From the NCBI GenBank assembly GCA_029224185.1, contig CM055201.1, forward strand, positions 2,819,418-2,883,417: 64,000 nucleotides of DNA, given 5' to 3'. A model generated the notes under the pieces. The model was not told the DNA's origin, did not search any database, and saw only the letters and a list, made by a program, of their open reading frames with translations. Made by a program: the position numbers and the translations under genes. The stretch comes from Karalla daura. Lineage: Eukaryota; Chordata; Actinopteri; Chaetodontiformes; Leiognathidae. Of this stretch, positions 23,242-38,200 are shown piece after piece (position 1 is the stretch's first letter; each line of letters opens with the position of its first letter).

Positions 23242-26200
23242 ATGCGGGTTGTCGTGTTGTTCGGCAGCACCTTGTTTCTGCACATCGCCTTCGTCGCTTC
23301 CTCTGCCCACGCTCTGCCAAGCAGGAGCACGGGCAGGTACATCAAGGTGAGTCCAAGCCGGCACAGTCCCCGAACGGCTTATATATCTTATATCTTATCG
23401 AGTGCGATTTACAGTGTTACATAGCTCACTCGTAGTCATCGGCGAAGCCTTGAGTGGGAAGAAGTTTCTGTGCAGCTGCAGACTCTTGAGTTAGTCATCA
23501 TCGACTTCTTTCGAGTTTGGCTGCCTCACAAAGGGACCAATAAAGTTCCATCGTAAAGGCTCAAACCTTCTTTTCTTGCAAAAAAAAAAAGCTAATACAT
23601 TTCAGAAATCACAAGACATAGCGTATGTTAGTGTGTAGCCTTTGTAGGAGCATAGTTAAAATGACATCAACATTAATATAGAGTAAACACTGTATGGATT
23701 TAAGTAGTTACAAAAATATTAACGTATACAGCAGCAGAAAAGAAGCCGTGGGAAAAAATAAACCGCGAAATGTGAAATCGTTCACATAAAATGTATGTAT
23801 ATTATGAATAAAACCTTGTGTTCAGTGTGGAAATATGATAGTCCACTAACACCTAATGCATGTTAATGCAATGCATTGAGGCAATGCAAGATTTTATTTA
23901 TGTATCGATTTAGATTGCAGGCATATATGTTATGTCACCTCACTGTGAAGGCAGACATAAACCTGTGCTCCATACCTGAACGATGCCAAGCCTGCTTGCA
24001 GAAGATCTGTCAACAGCATAAGTGACAGAATGAGATTAAGCAGGCAGAGGCAAGTCAACAGGCAACCAGTGAAGGGTAAAAACGCTGCTTGTTTGCTGAC
24101 TCAGGAATAGAAAAAAGTAAGTGGGAGATAGCTCCTTAGTGAGCAGACAGCAGAGCAAACCTTAGGGCATTGTAAAATGCTGGCAGGAAACAGCCAACTC
24201 TGCCAATTGTGGCAACAATGCGAAGATAACAGACACTCATTCATTATCCATATTAGTGCTTGCTTTGAGGTGTGACTTCAAACTTGTAAGGAGATTAATC
24301 TTCCTGATGAGCAGTCAAGACTTGACAGTGTGTTGTGTGTAGGCAGCAAGGCACTTGTTGATTTCATTTAGAAATCGAGCGAAACATTAACCAAGTGAGT
24401 TGGAGAATCTTCAGTGACTGTGAGACCGAGTCTCAGACGTCCGTGGCATCGTGGCCAGAGTGTCTGGGCTTTCCTGCTTAAACTGCTTTCCCTGCAACCT
24501 GGATCTGAATAAGCAACTGAAGAGGAACACGAACTGCAGCCTTGGCTCAAAAAGGTGCTGCAGTCAGCTAGTGGCAAAAATTAAACACCAAAACCATGTG
24601 TTTAGTGTCTTTAGGTGTTTTCATCAGTATGTTGTCTTCACTGTTGTCTACAGCTTATAACCATCATGTTCACTGATGATGTAACAGTTTGTACAGTTGT
24701 AGAATACACAAGTTTACTCTTGAGAATGCACCAGCTGGTTTACAATTTGGTGTGGAGACTGCAATAGTCTCAGTGTGAAAGCCCTATTAGTAAACTAGCC
24801 CAGGAGGTTGTTAGAGCTGTCTTAAGGGAATAACTTTTAGTTAACTGCTTAAAATCTAAAATGAAATACCTTGAGGTTATTCAGTGGGAGAGTGCAGCTT
24901 CACAGGTTCTATTCAGTTTCAGGGACATATTGATGACTGTCTGATCCCGCAGCTCCTCAATATATACTGACTTGTCATTTCTCAAATGAGACCTCCCATG
25001 GCTGTACTTTCACAAAACAGTGCAATGTCGTTTGTACTGTGCATCACAGTGCTGTGCTGAGTGAGCAAGTTGAACGCATATCCCTCGGGGTCTCCAGATG
25101 CTCACTATCTAGGCAGAAATCCAGGATCCAGATGCACAGAGTTTAGATTCAGCAGGCTTCCTCAACCTATCATGTGTTGAGGAAAGATTTGTTGAATGCA
25201 AAACTGCAATGTGTGTATAACCTCTATGAGGTGTATATGTGATTGTAATGACTTAAATGAAAGAAGTTTAGCTCACTTAATGTAATGTTTACACCATCAC
25301 AAGCATTCTTGTAGGCCCACAGATCATACACTGACTCACCAGGGCTGTAAACATATTGATGTAATAGGAAGTTTACCACAGATATTCACTGACTGCTCCC
25401 ACAGCCTACAGATACTGTCTTTCCCTCAGGAGATGATACCAAGAAATACCTTACCTAGTAGCAAGATGATTGGATTCATATTCAACCTGTGGTGGGAAAC
25501 ACTACTTCAGATGAATGATCATGTTGTTGCAATGGTTTAGCAGCTGCTTGCTAAAACATCCACTACATCAGCTTGCAAAAATGTTGCAATGTCAGTGCTG
25601 TGCAGTCTTTATAACTTGTTTCTGTCATCTTGAAGTGGTCAAACATGAATGCTTAAGGCTTTACATGGGTTTTGTGTGCTAGATTTTACATTGTTTTTAC
25701 TTTTACATGAATATTGTGTTATTTCTACTTCACAATCAGAATGTATTTAATATTTGATCACCAGCATCAGATGGTTTAATAAATGTAAGCAAACGTTCAG
25801 TGGTACAGTGATACATGGTTCTCACGTTTAAACTTTATAGTAGAGGTTTAAGGAGAGATGTGTAAAGCAGAGGATCAGTTTCTCATCTCATTTCATGTCA
25901 ATCCTCTTTATCTTGCAAAACATTTCATCCAGTTTGCATTATCAGCTCATTTGGTGCAAAACACCAAATGCTTACAGATATCTGGGAATTTTTGTGGTTA
26001 AATATTTACCCCTGACAGATTTCCTCCACAGTGTGTTATTAGTCTCAAGTTGACTCTGCTTTTTATCTGCCCAAGGATTTCTGTGGGGAGTATATCCTAT
26101 CACATGTTGTTATGTGTTGGTTTGAAGGAGTCAGATCTGATTCTGCTCACTTGTTATTGCAGGTGATAAAATCAGTCACTATGAGTAATTTAAGATCAGC

Positions 26201-29200
26201 ATCCTTGAAATCCTCGATAACACACTCCCTGTGTTAAACTGCAGATGGTTTGATGTCATGACCTAACAGGGAATTTCCAGACATCTGCCCGGTGTGCGAT
26301 ACAGCTTTGTGGAGATTGAAATAATAGATTTCAGTGTGTCTTTGTGTGAGTCTGGAGGGTGCACTCTTTTTTTCTTTTCCTCATGTGCATGTTCCTGCCT
26401 GCGTGTACACACTGTAGTTGCATGTTTGAGTGACATCAGTGCAGTCTTACCAATGTAACAGATGCCACCTATTTGATAAAACAACAATGGTCCGCTCTGG
26501 GAACAGCTCAATGCTTAATTTGGGTTGCAGCTTGGGCACGTCAGTTTGGGCAAGACTCTGCAACCACACAGTCTTGTGGTGACATGTTAGCTGCGTCTCC
26601 ACGATCTCCTCAGCATACCCAAAACGTTGTCTCATTGAGTCTTAGATCTTTGCTTTCTTTATGCAGGGAAAATCTGTGTGGTGCCCACACACTTGCCTTA
26701 GTTCTATCACTCAACTTAATTTGAGCACCCTGTCAGCTCAGCTAAGCCTGCAGCCTACACTGGATCGATTATTCTGTATGCAGTATAGCCATTGTTTCAA
26801 CCAGCGAGCAATTATTTTGATTAGCAACACTCAATAATTGTGTTGGCATTTTTAAAGCTAAATTGCCAAAAAGTGTTTTTATCAAATCCAAGTGCATTTT
26901 TTCACTATTGTCTGTAATTGCCCAAATGCAAAACTGCAATCTATGTGTAACCCCTACATGTGATTGTAATGACTTAAATGAAAGTAGTTTAGCTCACTTA
27001 ATGTAATGTTTACAGCATCACAAGCATTCTTGTAGGCCCACAGAGCATTCACTCACTCACTAACGCTGTAGACATATTGATGTAATGAGAAGTTTACCAC
27101 AGATATGCACTGACTGCTCCCACTGCTCCCAAATTTCAGCCTGCTTGGATGGCCTGACTTGTTTCTGTTGATCCATGCTTCAGGCTCAGGTCAAGTCGGC
27201 TTAACAGTATGGCTGGACAGTAGCTGTTAAGCAGTTATTTTGAAGATTAGTAAGATAGTCAATTAATCGTGTTGCCATCTTCGAAGCTAAATTACCCAAA
27301 AATATTTAATGAAGATCAATAATGTCTGCTTAGTGATAAATGATAAAGTAAATGAATTAAAAGTGTCAGTGGAACTAAAAATGATTCTTTTCCCATGATT
27401 GTCTGAAATAGAAGAGACAAAATTTGGCAATGAGCAAATGAACAAATATATCAGAAATGCGTATCAGTTGTGAGAGACATTTGTTTTCTGGCGTATATTT
27501 CAAATAATGTGAGCCCCAGATTGAAGAACTGCTTGAAGACTGATATTTCAATATATAGATTCAGAAATCAGAAGTCATATTTGTTTCAAACCTAAAGCTC
27601 AACATTTGAAGAAAAACATTTAAAACTAAATAACAACACAGTGAATATATTAGACTTGTGGTTATCATTAGATACTCCTTGGATCCTACTTATTGACTCC
27701 TAATGACTCAGTGTAGTAGGAGATTTACTGTGCTGCTTTGGCATGGAACTTGTGACTCTTAATAATATCCACTAATTTCCCTCCCTTAAATGATGAAGCA
27801 CGTTCGGCTGTTAATGAACATCTGGATCTGACCCAGATCTCATAGTGAGTTTAATTCCAGAGAATTAACTCAGTGCCACTGTTACTTTTTTCACATTGCT
27901 GATCCTGCCGTGAAATTCCTCAATGGTAATCTTATTTACTTATCACTCACGAAGCACAATCCATCAGTGAATAAGGGTTCAGCCCCACTTGACATTGCAA
28001 TAGGTGGAGAGGACTTGTTTGCACGATTGAGGTTACATTACTCAGGGACAGGGTTTTAACTGACCTTTTGTGTGTCAAGTCAAATTAATCCTGTTTGTTT
28101 CACCATTAGCTCGCCAGGACAAAGAGCACAGGTTTTGCCTGCTCCAACAGATTAGTGGTTGTTTTGGACGTGTCTAGTGCAGATTTATGTATGGTTAAAT
28201 CCCCTGACAAATAATTTATTACAGTAGGAACTAAGCCTTAGGTGGTCTGATAGCAGATGAAAAGAGTATAAACATGTTTTCCAGATTGACTTGCGGTTAC
28301 TGTTTCCATGCTTTGTAAGAGAAAATGAGAAGTATTCACTCTTGACTGATGATAGCTAATGTTTGACAGATGTTGACTTGGGACAAATAGATTTTCTTTA
28401 TGATTACGAGTGCATTAAATATGCTGTAGTCAGAGAGAGCAGGGGGTTCTCTAGTCCCTGGACAGTTCCCACCCAGTAATTTCCAGCCTCTCGCTCCATC
28501 TCAGCCATCACTGAGTGTTATTGTCTGGCTGCTCGCCTACTCAGCCACTCCAAGCCTGAAATGTAGCAGCAATCATAGGCTGAAGGGAAAGCTGACCTTG
28601 CTGCCTTCAAAATAGTCACATCAGCAAGACATAAAGCAAAATGTCTCATGCAACAACTAACTTCACTGTGGATGCATTTGTGAGATAATCATGGTATGCT
28701 GTCAACAGATGGATCCAAGATGAGGTTTGAAATGCTGGGCAAACAAAACATATAATATATAGATATTACTCACCTTAAGTGGATCTGAGAGATGCAGATC
28801 TGTTGGAGGTAAGTCCTCCTTGTTTTAAAGCCTGACAAGGAATGGATGTAGATTTATGTTATTTTGCCAATTTGAATTTGCTTTAAAAAACAAAATTTCC
28901 TCTGCTAGTACATAGTGCATCAATGTCCATGAATGTATCCACAGAGTCTCAAACAAACTTCCTTTTTTTATTTGTGAAGGAAAGACGTCACAAGTAGTGC
29001 AGGACAAACAGAAAAAAACAAAAACAAAGATGATGTATTCATCACATCTGCAACAGATTTTGAGTGTGGTGTAGCAAGTGTGTAAGTGTGTGCAGGGAGT
29101 AAGGACAGAGCGAGATGAGAGAGCAAAAGAAGGAAAAAACAACTATACAACTATAACTATACAATATAACTATACAATATATGTGTAATCATGTACATGA

Positions 29201-32200
29201 TACTGGATGAGTTTGATGATGATTCAAAATGGGTTATGAATGGATTTCATGTTTCATCAAAGGTGGATTGTCTTATGATTGGCAGCTGTTTTTTCGCTCT
29301 ATTAAGATGTGTTCTGTGAGTTCACTGTTCCAGTGAGTGATATGACTGACATTTGATTATTTTGATTTCCATTGTGAAACATTATTTTGATGCCTAGAGT
29401 TAGAGAAATAAGCAACAGGCTTTGAGTTTTGATGGATGATTTGTGTGTTGTCAACAAGTAGACAGAGGGATGGGGGCAATGGGAGCCCAATATAATGGAA
29501 AGTGTTTTAATTATTGTTGTCCAGAAGGAGTGAACCAGTTGGTAGACTCAAGTGAGTCATTTTCTGAGGTGGCCTGAGTGCATTATGTGCAGGTGTCTGG
29601 GTTAGCTAATCCCATTTTAAATTTTCACATTGGGCGATGTGAGTTCTATGGATAGTTTGTATAAGATTCAAATTGGTATTAGTTGTCATGGAAAAAAATT
29701 GTTATTGATATGTATCCAGAAGTCGGGGCTTAAATCTGACTCAAATCTCACCCAGGTGTTGGGCATCTCACATAGATATAAGTGTGAGACTATTTGTTTT
29801 GAGATTCTAATTTTCATTATCTCTGTACCCAGTTTGGATGGTTGCAGTTGATTGATAGATATATTGATTTTGGATTTAATTACACATTTGAGTTGTTGGT
29901 AAGGCAAAAACTGGGCCTCAAACAAGCAACCTTCATCTGCTGATATGCACATGCTCAACCTCTTAAAAGCATGTGGTTTGAGATTTTGTGATTTTTAACT
30001 AGAAGTGGGTCTCACGACTTTCTCGGGCAAGTCAAGCCAATCCTGTTTTTTTACAAATTCAGAATGATTGTTTCTCATACTGGTTATATGATTACTGCTG
30101 AAATTTGAATGTGGGTGCCATGCACAGCAAGATCTGACTTGCACTGTACTATGAGCATACATACAGCAGTGTTTCATTACCTTAACCTGAATGAAGAAGA
30201 TTAGATTTGAAATTCAGATTCCTTTGTTGTCCCAAGATGGTGGAACACACTATTCATTACCATTAGTGGAAATATTCCTCTCTATTTTTAAGAATCTCCT
30301 CTTCCAGGAGCACTTCCTTTCCACTGCTCTCACCCCTCTTTACTAAAGACATGTATCTTCCCTTCTCCTTTTTCTTCCTGTCTTTTTAGCTCTTGTAGCA
30401 ACTATACTCCTATTATAGTTTAAAACACTAATGCTATCCCTCAGTTGTAAGTCACTATGGATAAATGTGTCTTCCAAATGAGTAAACGTAATGTAAATAC
30501 AATGCAAACATTATTATTATTATTGTTATTCACAGCAAAAAGGACTATTTGTAACGTGTTACTCACTCTCCAAAACAAATTTGTCCAAAACTAATAATGA
30601 TGTATTAGTACTTAGTTTGTCACTCTGTTATTATGATTATGATTGTTATTGTTATTGTTATAAGTATCATTATTGCTGTTGCTGTTAAGAAGTGAACTGA
30701 ACTGAATGGTTTTCACAGGGATGGCCTGACCGCATCAGTAACTATGGTCTGAAGACGATGGGAAAACATGACCAAGACACCCTAAATACTGAGCCTCAGA
30801 TGAAGTCTGTGCTGACATCCAGAAGTGACAGCCAGATGTGGAAACGTCCTCGCTGTGGGGTTCCTGATTCTCCTGGCTTCACACAGGTCAAATTGGCATA
30901 CTACAAACTGTTGAGGAGGCCAAATCTGAGGAGACAGCAGCGCAAGAAGCGATTTGCACTGTTTGGAGGCCGCTGGGAAAAGACTGACCTCAGTTACAAG
31001 TAAGTCAGTTGTTGAGCTAGTTGCGGCTGCTTTCTTCACCGACATTCTATCCAGAACATGCTCCAGAACCTTTAAAAACTGTCAGTGGGGGGCACTGTGG
31101 CGTAGTGGGTAAGGCGCCATACCATGAACCATCTCTCTCCCCCCATTCACTTCCTGTCTCTCTCCAGCTATCCTATCCAAATAAAGGCAAAAAGCCCCAA
31201 AAAGTATCTTTAAAAAAAACAGTCAATGGAAAAATGAAACAAATCAGTTGTATGGGGAACAAGTAATCTTGGAAAAACGCCATCCAATTGTGCTGAACGT
31301 CCCAGGTGTGGCTTAGGTCGCCTGTGGCAGCTCTACAGGCATGATATGTATTTGCTTCCTGCTTGGTATGTTCGGACAATTAAGCAGGACTTATTTAAGG
31401 AATGAGATGTAGGTTATAGGTTCTGCATGCATGACTTGGTGACTTCCTCCATTTTTTTTTGGCAATTGGCAATTTACTTGCTTAAAGCTGAGCTACTCAA
31501 CATTTTCAAGTCACTTGCATTATGCACATAATTCTGCTTGCTACTGCTGTTGCCCCAGACATCTCTGGTCGCCAGTGTACATTGAAAATGAATGGCAGTT
31601 CATAAGCAGCATAATGCATATGGCACCAGTGGGTGGTACACATAGTATGTGAAAAAAAACAACCTCTTTATTTATTTTTTTTGTCCGTTCTGATTCATCA
31701 TTGGTTCAAGACAGCTGATTGCATGGATTGTATGTCCACTTTCACAAACATGTCTTGATTCAAATCATTATCAGAGCTTTTTTAAAGAAAAAAAAAAGCT
31801 TCTAACTGCTGAAGCTTTACACAACAAAAGCAAAACACAGAGATTAAAAACAAAATTGTGAATTGTGTGATAAGAAGTAAGTTGTGAGCTGTGGAAGTCA
31901 TGAACTACCATATCAGCTATACCAGCATGTATTCTTCAAGCATCCATGTATCACTTTTAAGTACCAGGTGGTAATTTTAATGAGGTCCATCAAATTTTTG
32001 GATTGATGCATTCACCTCACCCTACAGCATTTGCCTGCACACATCCACACGCAAACACAGTGTAAAGCATGTGTGTGGGGTGAGCAGCGGGCCTCACCAT
32101 TGGCAAAGATGCTTGCCAGAGGGAACGAGGTTCATGTTACGTCCCGTCTGTCTTGCCTCAGCCCGTACATACTATGAAAAAGAGCTCAGTCAGTGTCTCT

Positions 32201-35200
32201 GAACACACCATCAAAAGATCAAAAGAAAAATGTGAAATGCAATTTAGAATAATTAAAATAAGCAGATTTAAAACTGACCAAACAGCACATCTAAAATCAA
32301 TAAAACAGTAGATCACAAAGTAGAGGTGAATGAAATTGACACTATAGGGAAGCTGCAGTAAACAATAATGTTTTCAGCCCCAGTTTAAATGAGCAAACTG
32401 TTTGTGCGTAACTCAAGTGTTCAGGGAGTTTGTTTCACAGGTGAGAACCATAGAAGCTAAATACAGCTTCACCCTGCTTGATTCTGACCATGGGGACACT
32501 GAGTAGACCTGTCCATGACCACCTGAGGGGTCTGGATGCTTCATACCCAACTGTCAGCTTTGACATGTATTGACATCCAAGACTTGGATTGACATCCAAG
32601 ACCATTCAGTAACCTGTCGACCAGTAACAGGGTCCTGACACACAGGAAGCCATTGCAGTGATAGGGTTGGAGTAATATGGTGCATTTTCTTGCTGTTGGT
32701 CAGGACTCTGGCGGCATTCTGGGTGAGCTGCAGCTGCTTGATTGATTTTGACCTAGAAGACACCTTTACAGAAATCTAACCAACTAAGAATAAATGCATG
32801 AACGAGTTTTTCCATGTTTTAGTGATAGTCTACTACACAAAGGTTTCTTGCTTGGTCAGTAGTTTAGTGTCATTCAGTCAAATTGGCCCCTGACCTCTAG
32901 CCTTGCATTTTTGGGACCAATACCAATGACTTCTGTCTTTTCTGTATCGAGCTGATAAAAATTCTGGCCCATCCACTGATAGACTTGTTGGATACAGTCA
33001 CATGGCAACACTGATGTAGAAAGTTGCGTGTCATCAGCATATACGTGGTAAGAGATGTTATGGTATTCCATGATTTGGGACGGTGGGTGCATATAGATAT
33101 TGAACAAAAGTGGCCCAAGAATGGAGCCTTTAGGGAAGCCACATATCATCTGATTCACCATTTCTTACTGAATCAAAAAAAGTCATGATCTTTGAGGCAA
33201 TATTTGAGCCAATTCAGCGCCGTACCAGTAAGTTAAAACCTACTTCTGTCGATGAATATGTTGTAATTGACTGTGTCGAATGAACTGAAGTTTTTGAAAC
33301 TGTTAATAAGGTCAATGACAGAGGCTGAGAGCAGAGTTGGTGGCAGTGTTGAATAGTAATCAAGTAATAATACTACACTACTGTACTTAGGTATATTTTG
33401 GGAGACTTTGTACTTTACTTTTTTTCGTTTTTTTTGTACGTTTTGATTACTGTTGTTGATTACTTGCTCGCTGATTACTTTCACTTTTACTTCACTGTAT
33501 TTCTGAACCAAATTGCATATTTTTACTCTGAGACATTTGTGTGCCGTATAGAAAAAACAAAACCACAAAACTCCCCACAAGAATAGTGTTTTACGATATT
33601 TGAACTGCTGCACTGTTATCTTGGCCTAGCCAAATTTCAATTAGGAGCATAAAAAAGTTGTGCTGTACAATGTAATCATTATTTAAGAATGATTTGCCTG
33701 CTAATGACCTGACATTTAATACTGCTAGTACTGCTGCTATTTGTTGTGGTAGAAGCAGTACCTACACTATGGACCAACTACAGCTGACATGGAATGAATG
33801 TTAAATTTGACATTATCCTGTTTCTTGCCAATCTAAACATTCTTACTCTATTACCAGTTATAACATGAACTGAGGAAACTTCTAGTACACTGGGCCCCGA
33901 CTATAGAGCCTGGACCCAGAACATATCAGCGGTCAGAACAAAAGAAATTGATTTATTGATCTTTTATTCCTATGTGGATGGGGTGGGGGTGGTGCGTGTC
34001 TCAACTTTATAGAAGACCAAGAGTGTTGCAGAGGAATGAGGGGAGAGAAAATTGCAGTAGGGCGGGGGGTAAGTTGTGTCCAGCAATGACCAGCTTGTTT
34101 ATTTGATCAGTGAACTCCAAGAGGGGGGATGAGGATGCTCACAGTGCATGGGGAACTGTGTGTGGTTTGGGGGGGGGGGTGTAGAAAGTAGATCCTCTCA
34201 CAGTCACTTTTTGGTGTTGAAGGTAGAGAATTCTCTTCCTGCTGGCCCTGACTGGCGCCAGCACCAGGAGGGCCGGGGGGGCCAATGGCCCCTACACGCC
34301 CTGTCCCACACAGGCTGCACAAGGCGCGCGCCTGTGTCTGTCTCACTTGCACGGAACAGAGGTGAGTATTGCCCCAAAGTGGCACCCCCTAGCAACTATG
34401 CAATATCTGCCACACCATTATTGTCCGAGGGCCAGAAAGTCAAATGAAGTTTCAGTTTCGGTTACGTTTTCTTTGCAACACACACACCTCTCGTAAAGTC
34501 CCACTGTGCTCCAGTGCTCCTACTAACACCACTGCCTGCCACCCACCTCCATTGATTAAAACTTCAGCATTCAGGGAGCCAACTGTGTTTAACAGATCAT
34601 TAAAATGTTTTTTGACCATTTTAGATTGCTGATTCACAATATTATTCATCCCTATATGCAATATGGAATATACCAGGGATTCTTGCAGTCATTTCTGGAA
34701 TCATGTCCTTAGGAGAACAGAGAACCTTCATGTTTTCGCTGCACATGAATCTCAGATCGTTAACAGGGGCATCTCCCAGTTGTTAGCTTGGCCTGCGGCC
34801 TGCTGATTTCTGATTTACCCATGTTCCAAGGGACAGATTTCACCCCCCAAGCGTGTTCCAATCTTCTGTGTGAAGATTTACGGCAGAGATCATGGTCCTC
34901 CTGTTTCTTTGCAGTCTTATCAGTGCTAAGTAGCTGTTTGTTAGCATTATCTTGTCTCCTCTTTTGGGTAAACAGAAGAATGGTTTCATTTCCACGCAGT
35001 CCGTTAAGTCCGTTAAACATTTACCTTTAACCTACAAACCTTCTGCAGAGGTTTGTAAGAATCATCAGTGGTGAAGGGTGGCACTCTGCTGCTGGTTAGC
35101 TTCAGCTATATACACTATGCTTAAGCTGATGGTGGCTGTGCTCATGCAGTAGTGAAAAGGCCATAAAATCTTGGCTTTGAGCAACTCCATATGATATATA

Positions 35201-38200
35201 CGTATCAGGACTAGGAATGGGAAAGATAGCAGTGAAAAATAGAAAAGCAAAGCAGGCAAAGCCAGCTCCTCACCATCCATGGAGGGTTCCACCCCAAATC
35301 CAGCACCCTGAGACTGTAAACTCAGCGGAAAGAATGAGTCAGAGGACTCATAAGCATCAAGGCCACAATCCAGGATGAAACATCGAATATCCAAGAGTAC
35401 ATCAAGAAAATGGCCTCAACCGATGATCTGCTAAGTGAATGCCTCAGGCAGCTGAAACCTGATGAGAGTGCAGAGGAGGAGCAGACAACATGGAGGGACA
35501 AACCCCTGCATGCCATGTACCACCGCCAGATTGAAGAAATGGCTGATATCAAGAAGACTCACCAGTGGCTGGAAAGGGCTGAACTGACAGACAGTACAGA
35601 GGCCCTAATCATCGCAGCACAAGAACAGGCCCTAGGTACAAGAGCCATAGAGGCCAGGATCTACCAGAGCAGATTAGATCCAAGGTGCAGACTATGCAAA
35701 GAAGGCCCTGAGACAGTCCAGCACATAGTGGAAGGGTGTAAGATGCTAGCCGGGTCAGCGAACAGGGAGAGGCACAATCAGATGGCTGGAATAGTGTACA
35801 GAAACATCTGTGCCCAGTATGGAATAGAAGTACCCGAATCCCAATGGGCCGCACCACAGACGGTGGCTGAGAACAGCAGAGCCAAGGTCCTGTAGGACTT
35901 CAGCTTCCAGACTGACAGATAGCTCCTTCCTAACCAACCGGACATAGTGCTGGAGAACAAAGTGCAGAAGAAGGCTGTGGTGATAGATGTGGCAATACCA
36001 ATGGACACCAACATCAGAAAGAAGGAACGTGAAAAGGTTGAAGTGTACCAAGTGTTGAAAGAACAGCTGGAGTGGGAGGTCAAGGCCAGCATAGTACCTG
36101 TGGTAGTGGGGCACTCAGGGCAGTGACCCCCAAACTGGGTGAATGGTTTCAACAGATCCCAGGAACAACATCTGAAGAAAGAGCACAGTCCCGGGAACAG
36201 CTACGATACTGTGCAGAACCGTCAAACTCCCAGGCCTCTGGTAGAAGACCCGAGCTTGAGAATGACACATACCACCCCAAGAGATTGATACAGATTTTCA
36301 TGTAGATATATGTGTGTATTATGGCAGTAACAAATAAAAATTTTCCCTTATTTTTGTAATATTTGCATTTGTATTTTATTTTATTTTTTTATTTTACCAG
36401 AAACTTCACCAAACTGCTGCCTCACAATCCTGTCTGTATTAACAAACATACCTGTAAAGGCCCAGGTATACTTTTGTGCACGTTGATTCACGATTATAAA
36501 TAGGGTGTCCTCTTTTGCCCGGACATGTCCTCTTTTTACAAAACTTAAATTCATTAAAATGTCCAGTTTGCAATTGCTTGATGAGAGAGATCAGAATAGA
36601 TCTAAAGGGGCTAATCTTGAGCCTCTCCTGAATATCTGAGCTCTGCACTGTATCTCAAAGGCTGAGCCAAAACACCCTGTGGAGGAGATTCATTTCAGCT
36701 GCTGGTGGGCACTCAGCCCTTTCCTAGCTGAATCAGTGTAAATGATATGATGTGATACGTTTGATGATGTTGGTTTCATTCCATTAAAAAGTATTATTCA
36801 GACCTGTTTTATATGGATGTCTCATAAGGTAACCTTTACTGAAGAGCCCGTCTAACGTGGAACAGCAGTTTGTTCCATAATTTAAGAGTGGCAACCATCA
36901 AGGCTCTGTCCCCTCTGAGCTTCCGCTTGGCACCTTTGAGAAAAGCTTCTAGTGGATGACAAATGACAAATAACTGACAATAAATTGTCAAGTTTCTGAT
37001 GGTACTTGAAAGCACCTTATATGACAGCAACAAGTTAGTTACTGTACATTGCAGTCGGCGCTTCCAAACAAATAGACTGTGGGGCATTATTGAGTTCTCC
37101 TCCCAGACACAGCCAGCACACTGGTTTTCTGGTGGGCCGACTGCCAAACTCAGCTCACCTGCTGAGGCCAATCAGCCCACCTGGCACTGGCTGTACCTTG
37201 GCCGGCCCTGGCAGGCCTGGCCTGGCCTTCTAAGAGGCTGGGACCGCCCAGGCCATGGCCACATATCTCCCCCAATCACACGCTTAACTGCACTGATTAT
37301 CTGAGTACTTAAGTTCTTTGCTTTTATACAGCCGTTGATTAAAAAAAACAAATGTAGACACTACAGTCATCTGTAACTAAAGACCAATCTCAAAACTTCC
37401 GTGTTTGTCTAAGATTCTTGAGAAAATAGAACTTTAACAACTGCAATCTTTTCTAGATACACACGGTATCTGGAACCTCTCCAATCTGGTCCTTTACTAG
37501 CTACAGACTCTGCTATCCTGATCTTCCTTGTTCTCACAGTTTTTGACACTGTAGATCATGACATTTTAATCTTCCGCCTGGAGCACTGTGTTGCTATTAG
37601 AGGCTCAGCACTGGAATGGTTCAGATCTTAGCAAACAGAAGCTTTTCTGTCTTCCTGGGTGATTCAGTATCCTCTTCTTCACCTCTCCCATGTGGTGTTC
37701 TGCAAGGATCCATTGTGGGGCCTATGCTGCTTTCCCTCTACATGCTCCTCTCTTAAATGTTTACTGAACATTAGGCTTTGATGCCTAGAGGACATCAAAG
37801 CTTGGATGGCTTTACAATTTTTAAACTTCAACAAAAATAAAACAAGTCCTGCTCTTTCGGCCGAGTGCTGCCTGTGACACATATGTTGACCATGGCCCCC
37901 TTCAGGCACGGACTGATAGTCTGGCATACTGTGCATTTGCCCGGTGGGCTCAATTCGGGCCAATAAGTCATGATTTTTATTTATTTATTTATTTTAATTG
38001 TCTGGCCCATAAGCAGGAGATCACACAGTACAAACACACATTTGAGCAACTGCCCTGTTCGCTTTGGTCCACCTATGGGCAAAAAAAAAATGCGCAAGAG
38101 TTTGTTTCCAAACCACCAGCCCTTACACGCTGACTGACAGGGGACTGGCCAATCATGAAACACCTCCCCCCTTTGGCTTGGTGTGCCTGTGTGCAGTTTA

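Noticed and set aside
35410..35895. The 161-codon frame as a host gene
   Set aside because: Its zinc knuckle and the following PD...D/E block are LINE C-terminal domains, and the frame continues past a stop in the same pattern.
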